Part shown: one piece after another, positions 7,309 through 15,263 of the stretch
How positions within the stretch are numbered: the stretch's first letter is position 1
Layout of the letters: each line of letters begins with the position of its first letter
Assembly (NCBI GenBank): GCA_012517755.1
Contig: JAAYUH010000129.1
Location: 1 to 16,382, forward strand
Length of the DNA: 16,382 nt
From: a bacterium
Lineage (GTDB): Bacteria > Caldisericota > Caldisericia > B22-G15
Direction of reading: 5' to 3'
Translations under genes and position numbers: made by a program
The notes under the pieces: generated by a model
Database searches by the model: none
What the model was told of the DNA's origin: nothing
The model's input: the letters and a program-made list of their open reading frames with translations, nothing else

Positions 7309-8610
7309 TTAAAACAATATATATTTAATACCAAATTTATTTAGTTCATCAACATCAAATAGTTTTTTTATATCAACAACCAATGGATTTTCATTCATTA
7401 AATTTTTAATGAACTCTATTTTTAAATCCTTATGAAAATTTTGTAAAATTGGTATAACTAAGACATCGGAATCTTTCAAAGCTTTTTCTATGCTATCAAC
7501 TTTTTCATTAAGATCTATTACAACCTCTTTGTCATAAATAGAAAGTTCTTTAAAATGTTTTTTTGCAAGTTCTAAAAATTTAAGAGATGGACTCTCTCTT
7601 GTATCTTTTGAATAATCTTTCATTGCTAATCCAAGAATTGATAATTTACAATTTTTTGGTTTTTTACCAATTTGTTTTAATTTTTTTAAAATCAAATTTA
7701 AAACTTTTTTTGGCATATCATCATTTATCCTTCTTCCAACCTCAAACAGTTCCAATTCATCTTTAAACTCTCTTGCACTCTCTTTTAAATAGTAATATGC
7801 ATAAGGAAGACAGTGTCCACCAACTCCAAGACCTGGAGAAAGTAAGTTTTTAACTCTCTTATGTGTTTTTGCGGTTTCAATAACATCACTTGGAATTAAA
7901 TTGTTTTTAAGAAGAAAAATTGAAAGAGAGTTAACCATTGCAATATTTAAATCTCTTTGAAGATTTTCAATTAATTTTGATGCTTCAGCAACTTCAATAT
8001 GATTAACAATATAATAATCTCCATTAAAATAGTTTTTAAAAAATTCTAAGGATTTATTTATGCTATTCTCTCCAATTCCAGATATTACTGTTGTCATATT
8101 TATTAACTCTTCAAATGCTTTTCCTTCAGCCATTCTCTCTGGAACATATGAAAGAAAAAAATCTTTATCAACATTTAAGTTAGAATGATATTCAAGAATT
8201 GGAAGTAGCAGATCTCTTGTTGTTCCTATTGGAACTGTGCTCCTTAAAACAACAAGATCCCCTTTTTTCAAATTCTTTCCAATATTTTTAGCTCCATCTA
8301 TCAAATAACTATAATTTACTTTTTTGTTTTTTAGTAATGGTAAAGGTATTGTTATCATAATAATGTTAGAATTTTTTAAAGCATATTCATAGTCTATGGT
8401 GGGTATAAAGTTCTCTTTTTTTATCTCATCAATAACTATTTCATCTATACTTTTTTCATTATAAAATTCATAAATTCCACTTTTTCCATCTTTTATATTC
8501 AAAATCCTTTGTTCATCTATATCAACTCCAAAAACTTTTAAACCTTTTATACTTAAAACTAATGATAATGGAAGACCTACAGCGCCAAGACCAAAAACAG
8601 AAACATTCAT
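7309..8610 (-). CDS. Nucleotide-sugar dehydrogenase (UDP-glucose/GDP-mannose dehydrogenase superfamily, WecC-like), active-site variant
   Basis: The 433-residue protein belongs to the NAD-dependent four-electron dehydrogenases that turn UDP- or GDP-sugars into uronic acids. The Rossmann start is VSVFGLGAVGLPLSLVL with D30 ending strand 2 (NAD type). Catalytic-region motifs are RSTVPIGTT (T125), YVPERMAEGKA (E158), EASKLIENLQRD (K212, N216) and PGLGVGGHCLPY, whose nucleophile is C267. The C-terminal domain has LGLAMKDYSKDTRESPSLKF, close to the family's 'Glay K.n..D.R.Sp'. Oddly, the position four after the Cys, usually Asp (GGHCxxxD), is Ala271. The overall layout resembles UDP-ManNAc/UDP-GlcNAc dehydrogenases more than UDP-glucose dehydrogenase, but the substrate is not decidable. 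ATG 8610 has AAGGAGGA upstream and overlaps the previous stop by 4 bases. Confidence 0.88.
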   Translation of the reverse strand: MNVSVFGLGAVGLPLSLVLSIKGLKVFGVDIDEQRILNIKDGKSGIYEFYNEKSIDEIVIDEIKKENFIPTIDYEYALKNSNIIMITIPLPLLKNKKVNYSYLIDGAKNIGKNLKKGDLVVLRSTVPIGTTRDLLLPILEYHSNLNVDKDFFLSYVPERMAEGKAFEELINMTTVISGIGENSINKSLEFFKNYFNGDYYIVNHIEVAEASKLIENLQRDLNIAMVNSLSIFLLKNNLIPSDVIETAKTHKRVKNLLSPGLGVGGHCLPYAYYYLKESAREFKDELELFEVGRRINDDMPKKVLNLILKKLKQIGKKPKNCKLSILGLAMKDYSKDTRESPSLKFLELAKKHFKELSIYDKEVVIDLNEKVDSIEKALKDSDVLVIPILQNFHKDLKIEFIKNLMNENPLVVDIKKLFDVDELNKFGIKYILF

Positions 8611-9890
8611 AAAATTCCTCCTTCTATTAATGAATCTTTGAATTTTTTTGATATTTTTTCCATTGAAAATTCTTCAACCATCTTTTTATTTAAACTAATG
8701 TTTTTACCTTCTTTATAATCTTTATAAATTTCTAATAGTTTTCTCTTAATTCCTTCGACATCATCTGGGTCAACAATATCTTTTACTCCACATTTTATCA
8801 ATATCTCTTTACATTCTCCATCTGGAACTGTTGCAAGAATTCTCTTACCACTACCTAAATATTCAAATGTTTTTTGTGGAACAGTTACCTCTCCACCTCT
8901 ACCTAAAAATAGAAATAAAAGTTTTGAACCTAAAATATAACTTATTGCTTCCTTATGAGGTATAAATCCTGAAACAATAACATTATCGCTGAGTTTCAAT
9001 TCGTCTACAATTTTATTTACATTATCCTCAAAAGGAGAAAGAATATATATTTTTGCTTCTTTTTTAAATTCATCGTTTTCATCGATCAAATCTTTAAATG
9101 CTTTTAAAAAAAATATGGGCGTTTGAAGTGAGTAAAAACTTCCAGCATAAGTTATTGTAAAACCTGGGAGATCTTTTGGTTTTACTACAAAATCTTTTTT
9201 ATCATAACCATTGTGAACAACTTTTATTTTGTCTTCTTTCAAAAAATCAAACTTATTAAGAAGAACTTTCTTAAATGATTCTGTAACAACTATTATTAAA
9301 TCGCACTCTTTTAAACATTTTTCTTCAAGTTTTTGGTTTTTTATTTTTGATCTTTTAGGATAAAAAACAAATGGATTTTCACTCCATAAATCTCTTAGAT
9401 CCATTACCCATTTTATATTCTTTTTTCTCTTTAAATAAAGTCCTATTAAGTGTGTTGAATGTGGTGGACCCGTAGTGATAACAATATCAATTTTGTTCTC
9501 TTCAACTATTTTTTCTCCTTCTTTCATCGAATCTTTTGCCCATCTTATCTTATCATCTGGAATAAAAAACATAAGTCTTATTTTAGTAGCAAAAGATTGT
9601 GGAATTATTTTATATTTTTCAATAATATCTTTTTCTTCACTTTGATTTTTTTTAAGGATTTTATATATAAACTTGGGAACAAAAAGTCTTGGATCTTTAA
9701 ATAAAACTCTATAAACTTTAACATCATCAGAAATTCTTGAAAAATCATCTTTATATCTACAAGTTGGATAATTGCTTGTAAGAAGATATCTATCAAAATA
9801 ATCTAAATATTCTAATAACTTTGTAACTCTTTCTCCACCTCCACTTCCAATAGGTGGAGAAAAAAAAGAAACAAAAAGAATTTTTTTCAT
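8607..9890 (-). CDS. GT4-type glycosyltransferase (GT-B fold)
   Basis: This 427-residue cytoplasmic, probably membrane-associated enzyme likely adds one sugar to the lipid-linked glycan. The N-terminus ILFVSFFSPPIGSGGGERVT is the glycine-rich acceptor-domain loop of GT4 enzymes, and RWAKDSMKEG plus ITTGPPHSTHLIGLYLKRKK are typical of the WbuB/WcaI-like branch. The donor domain has TYAGSFYSLQTP and then SGFIPHKEA. GGEVTVPQKTFEYLGSGKRI corresponds to the 'lPsKlfEYlaaGkPvl' motif, and the spacing of its two glutamates (nine apart) departs from the classical EX7E. It overlaps genes on both sides by 4 bases (ATGA). Its sugar donor and acceptor cannot be read from sequence. Confidence 0.85.
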   Translation of the reverse strand: MKKILFVSFFSPPIGSGGGERVTKLLEYLDYFDRYLLTSNYPTCRYKDDFSRISDDVKVYRVLFKDPRLFVPKFIYKILKKNQSEEKDIIEKYKIIPQSFATKIRLMFFIPDDKIRWAKDSMKEGEKIVEENKIDIVITTGPPHSTHLIGLYLKRKKNIKWVMDLRDLWSENPFVFYPKRSKIKNQKLEEKCLKECDLIIVVTESFKKVLLNKFDFLKEDKIKVVHNGYDKKDFVVKPKDLPGFTITYAGSFYSLQTPIFFLKAFKDLIDENDEFKKEAKIYILSPFEDNVNKIVDELKLSDNVIVSGFIPHKEAISYILGSKLLFLFLGRGGEVTVPQKTFEYLGSGKRILATVPDGECKEILIKCGVKDIVDPDDVEGIKRKLLEIYKDYKEGKNISLNKKMVEEFSMEKISKKFKDSLIEGGIL

Positions 9891-10957
9891 TTTATAACCT
9901 CTTCATATACTTTTAAAGTTTCATTACACATTTTTTCAGATAGGAAATTATCAATGATTTTTTTTCTATTCCTCTCACCAAAATCTCTTCTTAAATCTTT
10001 ATTTTTAAATAAAAGAATCTTTTCAATAAAATCATCTTTGTTAAAATCTTTTATTATAAAACCATTAACACCATCATCAACCATTTCTCTCACACCACCA
10101 CAATCTGAAACAACAACAGGTAAAAAGGATGACATTGCCTCAAGAGTACTTATAGAGAAACCCTCTTTTAAAGATGTTAAAACAAAAACATCAAAGATCT
10201 TATAAATTTTTTTTGCATCTTTTCTGAAACCAAGCAATTTTACCTTATCTTCAATATTATATTCCTTTATTTTTCTTTCAATATCAGATCTCAGAGAACC
10301 ATCACCAACAAGAACAAGTTTTGAATGTTTTTCCTTTTTTTGAACCTCATAAAAAACATCTATCAGAAATAAAGGATTCTTAACCTTTTCAAATCTCATA
10401 ACGCCACCAATTACAAAATTATCTTCTTTTAAACCAAAATCTTCTCTTTTATAAAAATCATTTTCAATATCTATTCCCACATGAATGAGTTTAATTGTTT
10501 TCTTATAACCTCTATCTTTTACATAATCTAAAATTGCTTTAGAAGATACAATGATTGTTTCTGGTATATTTAAGGTTAAATTATCTATCTTTTCAAACAA
10601 TATACCCTTTATTTTACTGTTATAATCATCTCTCATAAAACCAGTATATGTTGATACAACTGGTATTTTTAGATTCCATAAAGGAACTCTTCCATAAAAA
10701 TTTCCTCTGAATCCATATGTATGGATTAAATCAAAATTTTCATCTTTCAAAATAGTATTTATTTTTTTAAGTGGCAAAAGTTCTTTAAAATAGTAGTTTT
10801 TGAAATTTTTATCCCTTATATCTTTTGTTAACATTCCTTCATAAAAAGTAAAAAAAGTGAATTCAACTTTATCTTTTAATCCTTCAGCAATTTTTAAAAC
10901 TTGATATTTTGAGCCACCTTTTTCTCCACCACTTATAAAAAGAGCAACTCTAATCAT
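9887..10957 (-). CDS. GT4 family glycosyltransferase
   Basis: This 356-residue GT-B enzyme has an N-terminal loop ALFISGGEKGGSKYQVL. VSTYTGFMRDDY lies in the acceptor domain, with KLIHVGIDIE at the domain linker. The donor domain has IGGVMRFEKVKNPLFLIDVF, KLVLVGDGSLRSDIE and VKLLGFRKDA, then the exact EX7E motif EGFSISTLE followed by AMSSFLPVVVSDCGGVREMV. This is a textbook GT4 layout and the active site looks intact. The chosen start is ATG 10957, which overlaps the upstream stop as ATGA and is preceded by GGGAGAAAGGA. A longer open frame to 10999 would run into the upstream gene. It probably acts in the same glycan assembly pathway as the neighbouring transferase; donor and linkage are unknown. 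Confidence 0.9.
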   Translation of the reverse strand: MIRVALFISGGEKGGSKYQVLKIAEGLKDKVEFTFFTFYEGMLTKDIRDKNFKNYYFKELLPLKKINTILKDENFDLIHTYGFRGNFYGRVPLWNLKIPVVSTYTGFMRDDYNSKIKGILFEKIDNLTLNIPETIIVSSKAILDYVKDRGYKKTIKLIHVGIDIENDFYKREDFGLKEDNFVIGGVMRFEKVKNPLFLIDVFYEVQKKEKHSKLVLVGDGSLRSDIERKIKEYNIEDKVKLLGFRKDAKKIYKIFDVFVLTSLKEGFSISTLEAMSSFLPVVVSDCGGVREMVDDGVNGFIIKDFNKDDFIEKILLFKNKDLRRDFGERNRKKIIDNFLSEKMCNETLKVYEEVIK

Positions 10958-12252
10958 TCCTTTCTCCCTAAAATATATAAAAATGAAACAAGCATCCATA
11001 AGGTTGCACTTAAAACAGGAATTTCCCAGAGATTTTCAGTAAAATTATTCAAAAGAAATGCTAAAATACCAAGAAAAATACCAAGAGACAAACTTTTACT
11101 TTTTTCATCAAAAAGTTTTATAAAATTTGAAATCCCTTTTTTTAAAATCGATAATATTAGATATAAAAAAGAGAGAAAACCAAAAATACCTGTTTCAACA
11201 AGGGTCTTCAAATAATAATTATCGACATATAAACCCTCAAACATTCCAAGTTTACTTGCGACTGCACCTCCAAAGCCACCTGGTCCAACACCAGATAATG
11301 GATGAAGAGAGAAAATTGATAACGCAAGGTTCCATCGATATATTCTTCCATATGTTTTTGCCTTTTCAATATAAATTGGTGATATTAAGTTCATAAATCT
11401 TATTCTGATTTGAGGTATAGATATAAATGCTAAAAGGATAAGTAAAATAACAAAGAAATATCTCTTGTCTTTATATAAAAGAGTGAAAAGGATAAATGAA
11501 GCAATTATCGATAGTTGCGCAGCCCTTGAGAGGGTAAAGAATAAACAAAATAGTGAGATTAGAACAATAAAAAAATAATATATTTTTTTAGAATTTTTTT
11601 TCTCTTCAATAAAAAGCATAAAAAAGGGCGGTAACAGTAATATTAAGTATCCAGCAAGTGAATTTGGAGAACCAAAAATACTAAAAGCTCTTGTCGATAT
11701 AGATGTTTCAAGATCTTTATCAATCCATGCTGCTGGAATTGAAACTTTAAATATGAATTGATAGATTCCATAAAGAGAAATGATTAATAAAACGACTGAA
11801 GCAATATCTAAAAGAACATTTATCTTCTTTTTGTCATCTATGTAATTTATTATTATTAAAAAAAACAAAAACATTTCTAAATAACTTCTTATACCATCAA
11901 TTGCAACTCTATAATCTATTGAACTAAAATATGCCGAAAATAGTAAAAAAAGAAGAAAAATAAGAACAGGAATAATCAAGGATGTAAATTTTATCTCTTT
12001 CTTCTTAACTCTTAAAAGTATGATTAAAAAAAGTAGAATTATAAAGCCTTCATCCCAAAATGAAGCAAGAGATGGAACACCCCTTCTTATAAAAAAATCA
12101 AGAAGAGGATAAAGAGGAATAAGGAAAAGAGGAAGATTTTTTGGAAAATAGTAAAAAAACAAAGGTAAGGCAAAAGATAAACTTAAAATTGGTTGTATTG
12201 GAAATGAAAGAACAGAGAGAAGAGAAAAAATGACAGCTCCAAAATCAACCAT
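10954..12252 (-). CDS. O-antigen ligase / Wzy-type polymerase family membrane protein
   Basis: This 432-residue protein is strongly hydrophobic with roughly 10-12 predicted membrane spans. Family marks are SIFGSPNSLAGYLILLLPP (191-209), FFTLSRAAQLS (238-248), GRIYRWNLAL (302-311), GVGPGGFG (321-328) and VDNYYLKTLVETGIFGFL (343-360). In this family the large outer loop before the last block holds the acceptor/donor site. The block reads DNYYL where many ligases have HNxYL. Together with the flippase and LCP genes this suggests polymerisation of a flipped lipid-linked repeat, but a ligase role cannot be excluded. ATG 12252 has AAGGAG 5 bases upstream, and the gene overlaps its upstream neighbour by 8 bases and its downstream one by 4. 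Confidence 0.87.
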   Translation of the reverse strand: MVDFGAVIFSLLSVLSFPIQPILSLSFALPLFFYYFPKNLPLFLIPLYPLLDFFIRRGVPSLASFWDEGFIILLFLIILLRVKKKEIKFTSLIIPVLIFLLFLLFSAYFSSIDYRVAIDGIRSYLEMFLFFLIIINYIDDKKKINVLLDIASVVLLIISLYGIYQFIFKVSIPAAWIDKDLETSISTRAFSIFGSPNSLAGYLILLLPPFFMLFIEEKKNSKKIYYFFIVLISLFCLFFTLSRAAQLSIIASFILFTLLYKDKRYFFVILLILLAFISIPQIRIRFMNLISPIYIEKAKTYGRIYRWNLALSIFSLHPLSGVGPGGFGGAVASKLGMFEGLYVDNYYLKTLVETGIFGFLSFLYLILSILKKGISNFIKLFDEKSKSLSLGIFLGILAFLLNNFTENLWEIPVLSATLWMLVSFLYILGRKE

Positions 12253-12652
12253 CGATGCTCCTTGAGATTATTTTATATATGAATGAACTTCTTAAGGTTT
12301 CTTTATCAAAAATAGTAAAAAAGAGGATAAAATATAAAAAAATCAACATCAATATTTTGATAATTAAATCTGAAATATTTAATGAAAAAAATATTCCAAA
12401 AACTGAAATAAAAATTACTATAGATTCTATAGTTCCTTCATATTTTATTAAACTAAAGTTAAATTTCATATTAATTTCATCTTCTTCTTTTATTAATACA
12501 GAGTAAATAAAACTATCGAAATATAAACTTTTTATTTTTTGAAATAATTTATTTAAGTAACTTTCATTATATAAATCTGAAATTGTTGAAAAAATTTTAT
12601 TTATAAAACTTTCATTATAAATGTATGAAATGAATTTCAAAAAATTACTCAT
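12245..12652 (-). CDS. Small membrane protein with three 16-residue repeats; function unknown
   Basis: I do not recognise a named family for this 135-residue protein. Residues 10-57 hold three tandem 16-residue repeats, with Y12/Y28/Y44, S15/S31/S47, E14/E30/D46 and alternating I/L/F at matching positions; the core reads IYNESFINKIF, then LYNESYLNKLF, then LYFDSFIYSVL. After a charged stretch (EEDE) there are two hydrophobic segments (about 78-96 and 98-113), so it is probably membrane-anchored with an amphipathic repeat arm. It overlaps the LCP gene by 8 bases and the ligase/polymerase gene by 8 bases, so all three are made together. From memory, some low-GC anaerobe O-antigen ligase proteins start with similar 'nSfiyk' repeats. 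This could be that N-terminal module as a separate gene, which is an inference. Confidence 0.75.
   Translation of the reverse strand: MSNFLKFISYIYNESFINKIFSTISDLYNESYLNKLFQKIKSLYFDSFIYSVLIKEEDEINMKFNFSLIKYEGTIESIVIFISVFGIFFSLNISDLIIKILMLIFLYFILFFTIFDKETLRSSFIYKIISRSIDG
12482..12625 (-). repeat. Three in-frame 48-base tandem repeats inside the small membrane protein gene
   Basis: The segment encodes three diverged 16-residue units. DNA identity is visible mainly between units 1 and 2, where AACTTTCATTATA (+ strand) recurs about 48 bases apart. Unit 3 is conserved mostly at the protein level. Confidence 0.7.
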
Positions 12653-13550
12653 CTTTTAAATATGTATTAATTATATCTTCCAATTTATCATTATAAAGAA
12701 AATAATATGACAATCCATCAGAATACCATCCAGGATATCCAGGTAATGTTATTGTTGTAATATTATCATTGTCTATATTATTAAGTAGGGTTCCTAATTT
12801 TATTATCTGCCATGGTTCAAGATTTGTTCTCACCCAATTTTTGAGTTCAATCAAAACTTTTTGCAATCTTATAGTGTTTTCTATTTTCAAAGATTGTTCA
12901 ATAAGTGCTTTTAAAAATTTTTGCTGTCTTTCCATTCTACCAATATCACCTGTCTCATCCATTCTAAATCTAACATACATTAAAGCTTTCTCACCGTTTA
13001 AATGTTGCAAACCTTTTTTAAGATGAATCTTAACATCACCAAGGTATGATTCATAATCCATATCTTTTTCCACATCAATAGTAACCCCTCCAATTAAATC
13101 AATCATCTTAACAAAACCCTCAAAATTAACTTCAACATAAAATGGTATTTCAATCTTAAGAATATTTTCAACAGTTTTTATAAGCAGAGGAACACCTCCA
13201 TAAGAGTGTGCATGAGCAAGTTTCTGATGTCCTACATAGCCAGGAAGTTCACAAAAAGTATCTCTTGGTAAAGAAATAATTGTAATTTTTTTATCATTTG
13301 GATCTATTGATAAAAGAAGGTTTGTGTCTGATCTGCTCATTTCATCTTCATATCTTTGATCGATACCAACAAGAAGTATGTTTATTTTTTTACTCCAATC
13401 CATCTCTTTTGGTGGAACATAATTCTCTCCGTTCTCTTCTGCAGGGGGGTTAACTGATGATAAAATATAATATACATAACCAACAAAACTAACTATTAGA
13501 ACAATTAAAATTATTAAAATTGTTATAATAATCTTACTTGACTTTTTCAT
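12645..13550 (-). CDS. LytR-CpsA-Psr (LCP) family cell-wall glycopolymer transferase
   Basis: The 301-residue protein has one N-terminal membrane anchor (residues 6-30) and an external LCP domain. LCP enzymes move lipid-linked glycopolymers onto peptidoglycan or another acceptor. Motifs seen are NILLVGIDQR (57-66), SRSDTNLLLSIDP (72-84, with R73 and D75), ISLPRDTF (R96, D97), QKLAHAHSYGG (109-119), IDLIGGVTIDV, LNGEKALMYVRFR (R194) and GDIGRMERQQKFL (R205, R208). These are the Arg/Asp residues that bind the polyprenyl pyrophosphate in this family, so it should be active. ATG 13550 has AGAGGAGG 5 bases upstream. It overlaps murJ by 17 bases. Its presence suggests the glycan made here is attached to the cell wall. 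Confidence 0.93.
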   Translation of the reverse strand: MKKSSKIIITILIILIVLIVSFVGYVYYILSSVNPPAEENGENYVPPKEMDWSKKINILLVGIDQRYEDEMSRSDTNLLLSIDPNDKKITIISLPRDTFCELPGYVGHQKLAHAHSYGGVPLLIKTVENILKIEIPFYVEVNFEGFVKMIDLIGGVTIDVEKDMDYESYLGDVKIHLKKGLQHLNGEKALMYVRFRMDETGDIGRMERQQKFLKALIEQSLKIENTIRLQKVLIELKNWVRTNLEPWQIIKLGTLLNNIDNDNITTITLPGYPGWYSDGLSYYFLYNDKLEDIINTYLKDE

Positions 13551-15096
13551 CTAATCCTCCTCTAATTCTCTCCATCTCTAACTTAATCTCCTTATAATCT
13601 CTAATGAATAATATTATAAAATATATTATCAAAGTTACAATTATTGCAGTGCCAACCTGATAAATTTGACCTATTTTTGATAGAGTTAATCCATTTTTAT
13701 CAAAATATTTCGAAATAAAATACGAAATAGTCACTGCTAATAATGAATATATTGAAATAAATGAAAATCTTGACAAAAACTCTTTCAAATTTAAATTTTT
13801 CATTTTTTTATTTAAAAAATAATAAAGTAGAGCAAATTGTAAAATGCTCGCAATTGAAGCCCCTAAAGGAATTCCAGACAAACCTATCAATTTAGAATTT
13901 ATTATATAAAGTGATATCTGTATAACTATTGTTACTATGCTAATTATAACAGGAGTAATTGTATCCTTGAATGAATAAAAAACTTTTACAAGAAGAGATG
14001 TCATACCCCAGAAAGGAATACCAATTGAATAATAAATAAGTAAGTTTGAAACAACTAATGTTGAACTTCCTCCAAACATACCCTGTTCAAAAAGGAGTCT
14101 TACAATTGGAAATGAAAGTAAAATTAAACCAAGAGCTGACGGAATCATAAGATATAAAATTAATCTTAAACCGAATTGAACAGTTTTTCCAAGTCTTTCT
14201 ATTTCTCCTTTTGATACAAGTTGAGAAAGTGTTGGGTAGATAACAAGAGATATAACAAAAGCAAAAATACCAAGAGGTAGCTGTGATACTTTATAAGAAT
14301 AATCAAGAGAAGATATCGCTCCTTCACCAAACGATGAACCAATTGATTTTTCAAAAATTGGAGTTATATATCCAAAGGTAGAATTAATCAAAATAGGAAT
14401 TGCAAGTAGTCCTATTTTTTTAACATATGGATTTTTAATATTAAAAATAAATTTATATCTCCAACCCTTTTTTATCGAAAAAGGAATAAGAATTAAAAGT
14501 TGCAATATAGAGCCAAAAAGAGCCCCATAAATTATCGCATATGCTCCAAAATATTTAACTAAAAAAATTAAAGAGAAAACAATTGATAAATTATATAAAA
14601 CTCCTCCAATTGCAGGAATTACAAATGATTCATATGTATTGTGAAGACCTGTTAGTAGTGAAGCCCAAGCAAGAATAAGTATTTGAGGTATTAGATAGAT
14701 AAAAATTGTTGTTGCAAGATTTTTCATTTCATCCGAAGCATGAGGAGCCATCAAATGAACAATTTCTTTTGAAAAAACAAAGAAAATTATAGATAAAATT
14801 ATAAAAATAAATCCAATGATATTGAACAAAATATTAAATGTTTCCCACATCTCATCTTCTTTTTTACCAACAAGAAAATCTGTAAATACTGGAATAAAAA
14901 TTGCTGATAAAAGACCTGCAACTAATAAGTTTGAAATAGTTAATGGAATGTATGTTGAAATTTTTATTGCATCAGATACAAAGGTTGTTCCAAAAAAATA
15001 AGCAATAACTTCTTCTCTTACAAAGCCAAGTATTCGAGTAGTTAGAGTGATAAGTATCATTATGAAACTAATTGATAGTAATTTTTTGCCTTTCAA
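13534..15096 (-). CDS. murJ: MurJ/MviN-family lipid flippase (MOP superfamily)
   Basis: This 520-residue integral membrane protein has about 14 spans and flips undecaprenyl-linked precursors. The N-terminus SISFIMILITLTTRILGFVR followed by EEVIAYFFG, and DAIKISTYIP, matches the MurJ signature 'RilGf.Rd..iA..fG...DAf..a..iP'. Aligned by eye with E. coli MurJ, R21, R27 and D42 match R18, R24 and D39. The R52 position is Ser55 (IPLTISNLLVAG), and the R270 position is Lys269 (LDYSYKVSQLPLG). It heads a polysaccharide operon, so it may flip the operon's glycan rather than, or as well as, lipid II. The start is TTG 15096, with GGAGG 9 bases upstream; no upstream in-frame ATG is better supported. 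Confidence 0.88.
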   Translation of the reverse strand: MKGKKLLSISFIMILITLTTRILGFVREEVIAYFFGTTFVSDAIKISTYIPLTISNLLVAGLLSAIFIPVFTDFLVGKKEDEMWETFNILFNIIGFIFIILSIIFFVFSKEIVHLMAPHASDEMKNLATTIFIYLIPQILILAWASLLTGLHNTYESFVIPAIGGVLYNLSIVFSLIFLVKYFGAYAIIYGALFGSILQLLILIPFSIKKGWRYKFIFNIKNPYVKKIGLLAIPILINSTFGYITPIFEKSIGSSFGEGAISSLDYSYKVSQLPLGIFAFVISLVIYPTLSQLVSKGEIERLGKTVQFGLRLILYLMIPSALGLILLSFPIVRLLFEQGMFGGSSTLVVSNLLIYYSIGIPFWGMTSLLVKVFYSFKDTITPVIISIVTIVIQISLYIINSKLIGLSGIPLGASIASILQFALLYYFLNKKMKNLNLKEFLSRFSFISIYSLLAVTISYFISKYFDKNGLTLSKIGQIYQVGTAIIVTLIIYFIILFIRDYKEIKLEMERIRGGLDEKVK

Positions 15097-15105
15097 AAAA
15101 TTTTT

Positions 15106-15110
15106 CCTCC
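15106..15110 (-). promoter_or_regulatory. Ribosome binding site of murJ
   Basis: GGAGG (- strand) lies 9 bases before TTG 15096, which supports this non-ATG start. Confidence 0.65.
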
Positions 15111-15174
15111 GATAATATGATATAAATAGGTTTTCAATAGAATAAAATACTCATTTTTTCTCATCATCCATAGA

Positions 15175-15203
15175 ATTTTATGAAATTTTGCTCCCTTTGT
15201 CAA
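15175..15203 (-). promoter_or_regulatory. Near-consensus housekeeping promoter of the murJ-led operon
   Basis: On the - strand TTGACA (15203-15198) is followed after exactly 17 bases by TAAAAT (15180-15175). Transcription would start near 15168, giving a leader of about 70 bases before the murJ TTG. It is the best sigma-70-type match in the window. Confidence 0.75.
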
Positions 15204-15263
15204 ATTATTGCATAAGTTCATAACCTGCCTTCCAAAATTAAACCAGAGAATATATAAAAATAC

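Noticed and set aside
12482..12625. Repeats considered as a CRISPR-like array
   Set aside because: The period is in frame with a coding sequence, similarity is mainly at protein level, and there are no unique spacers between identical repeats.
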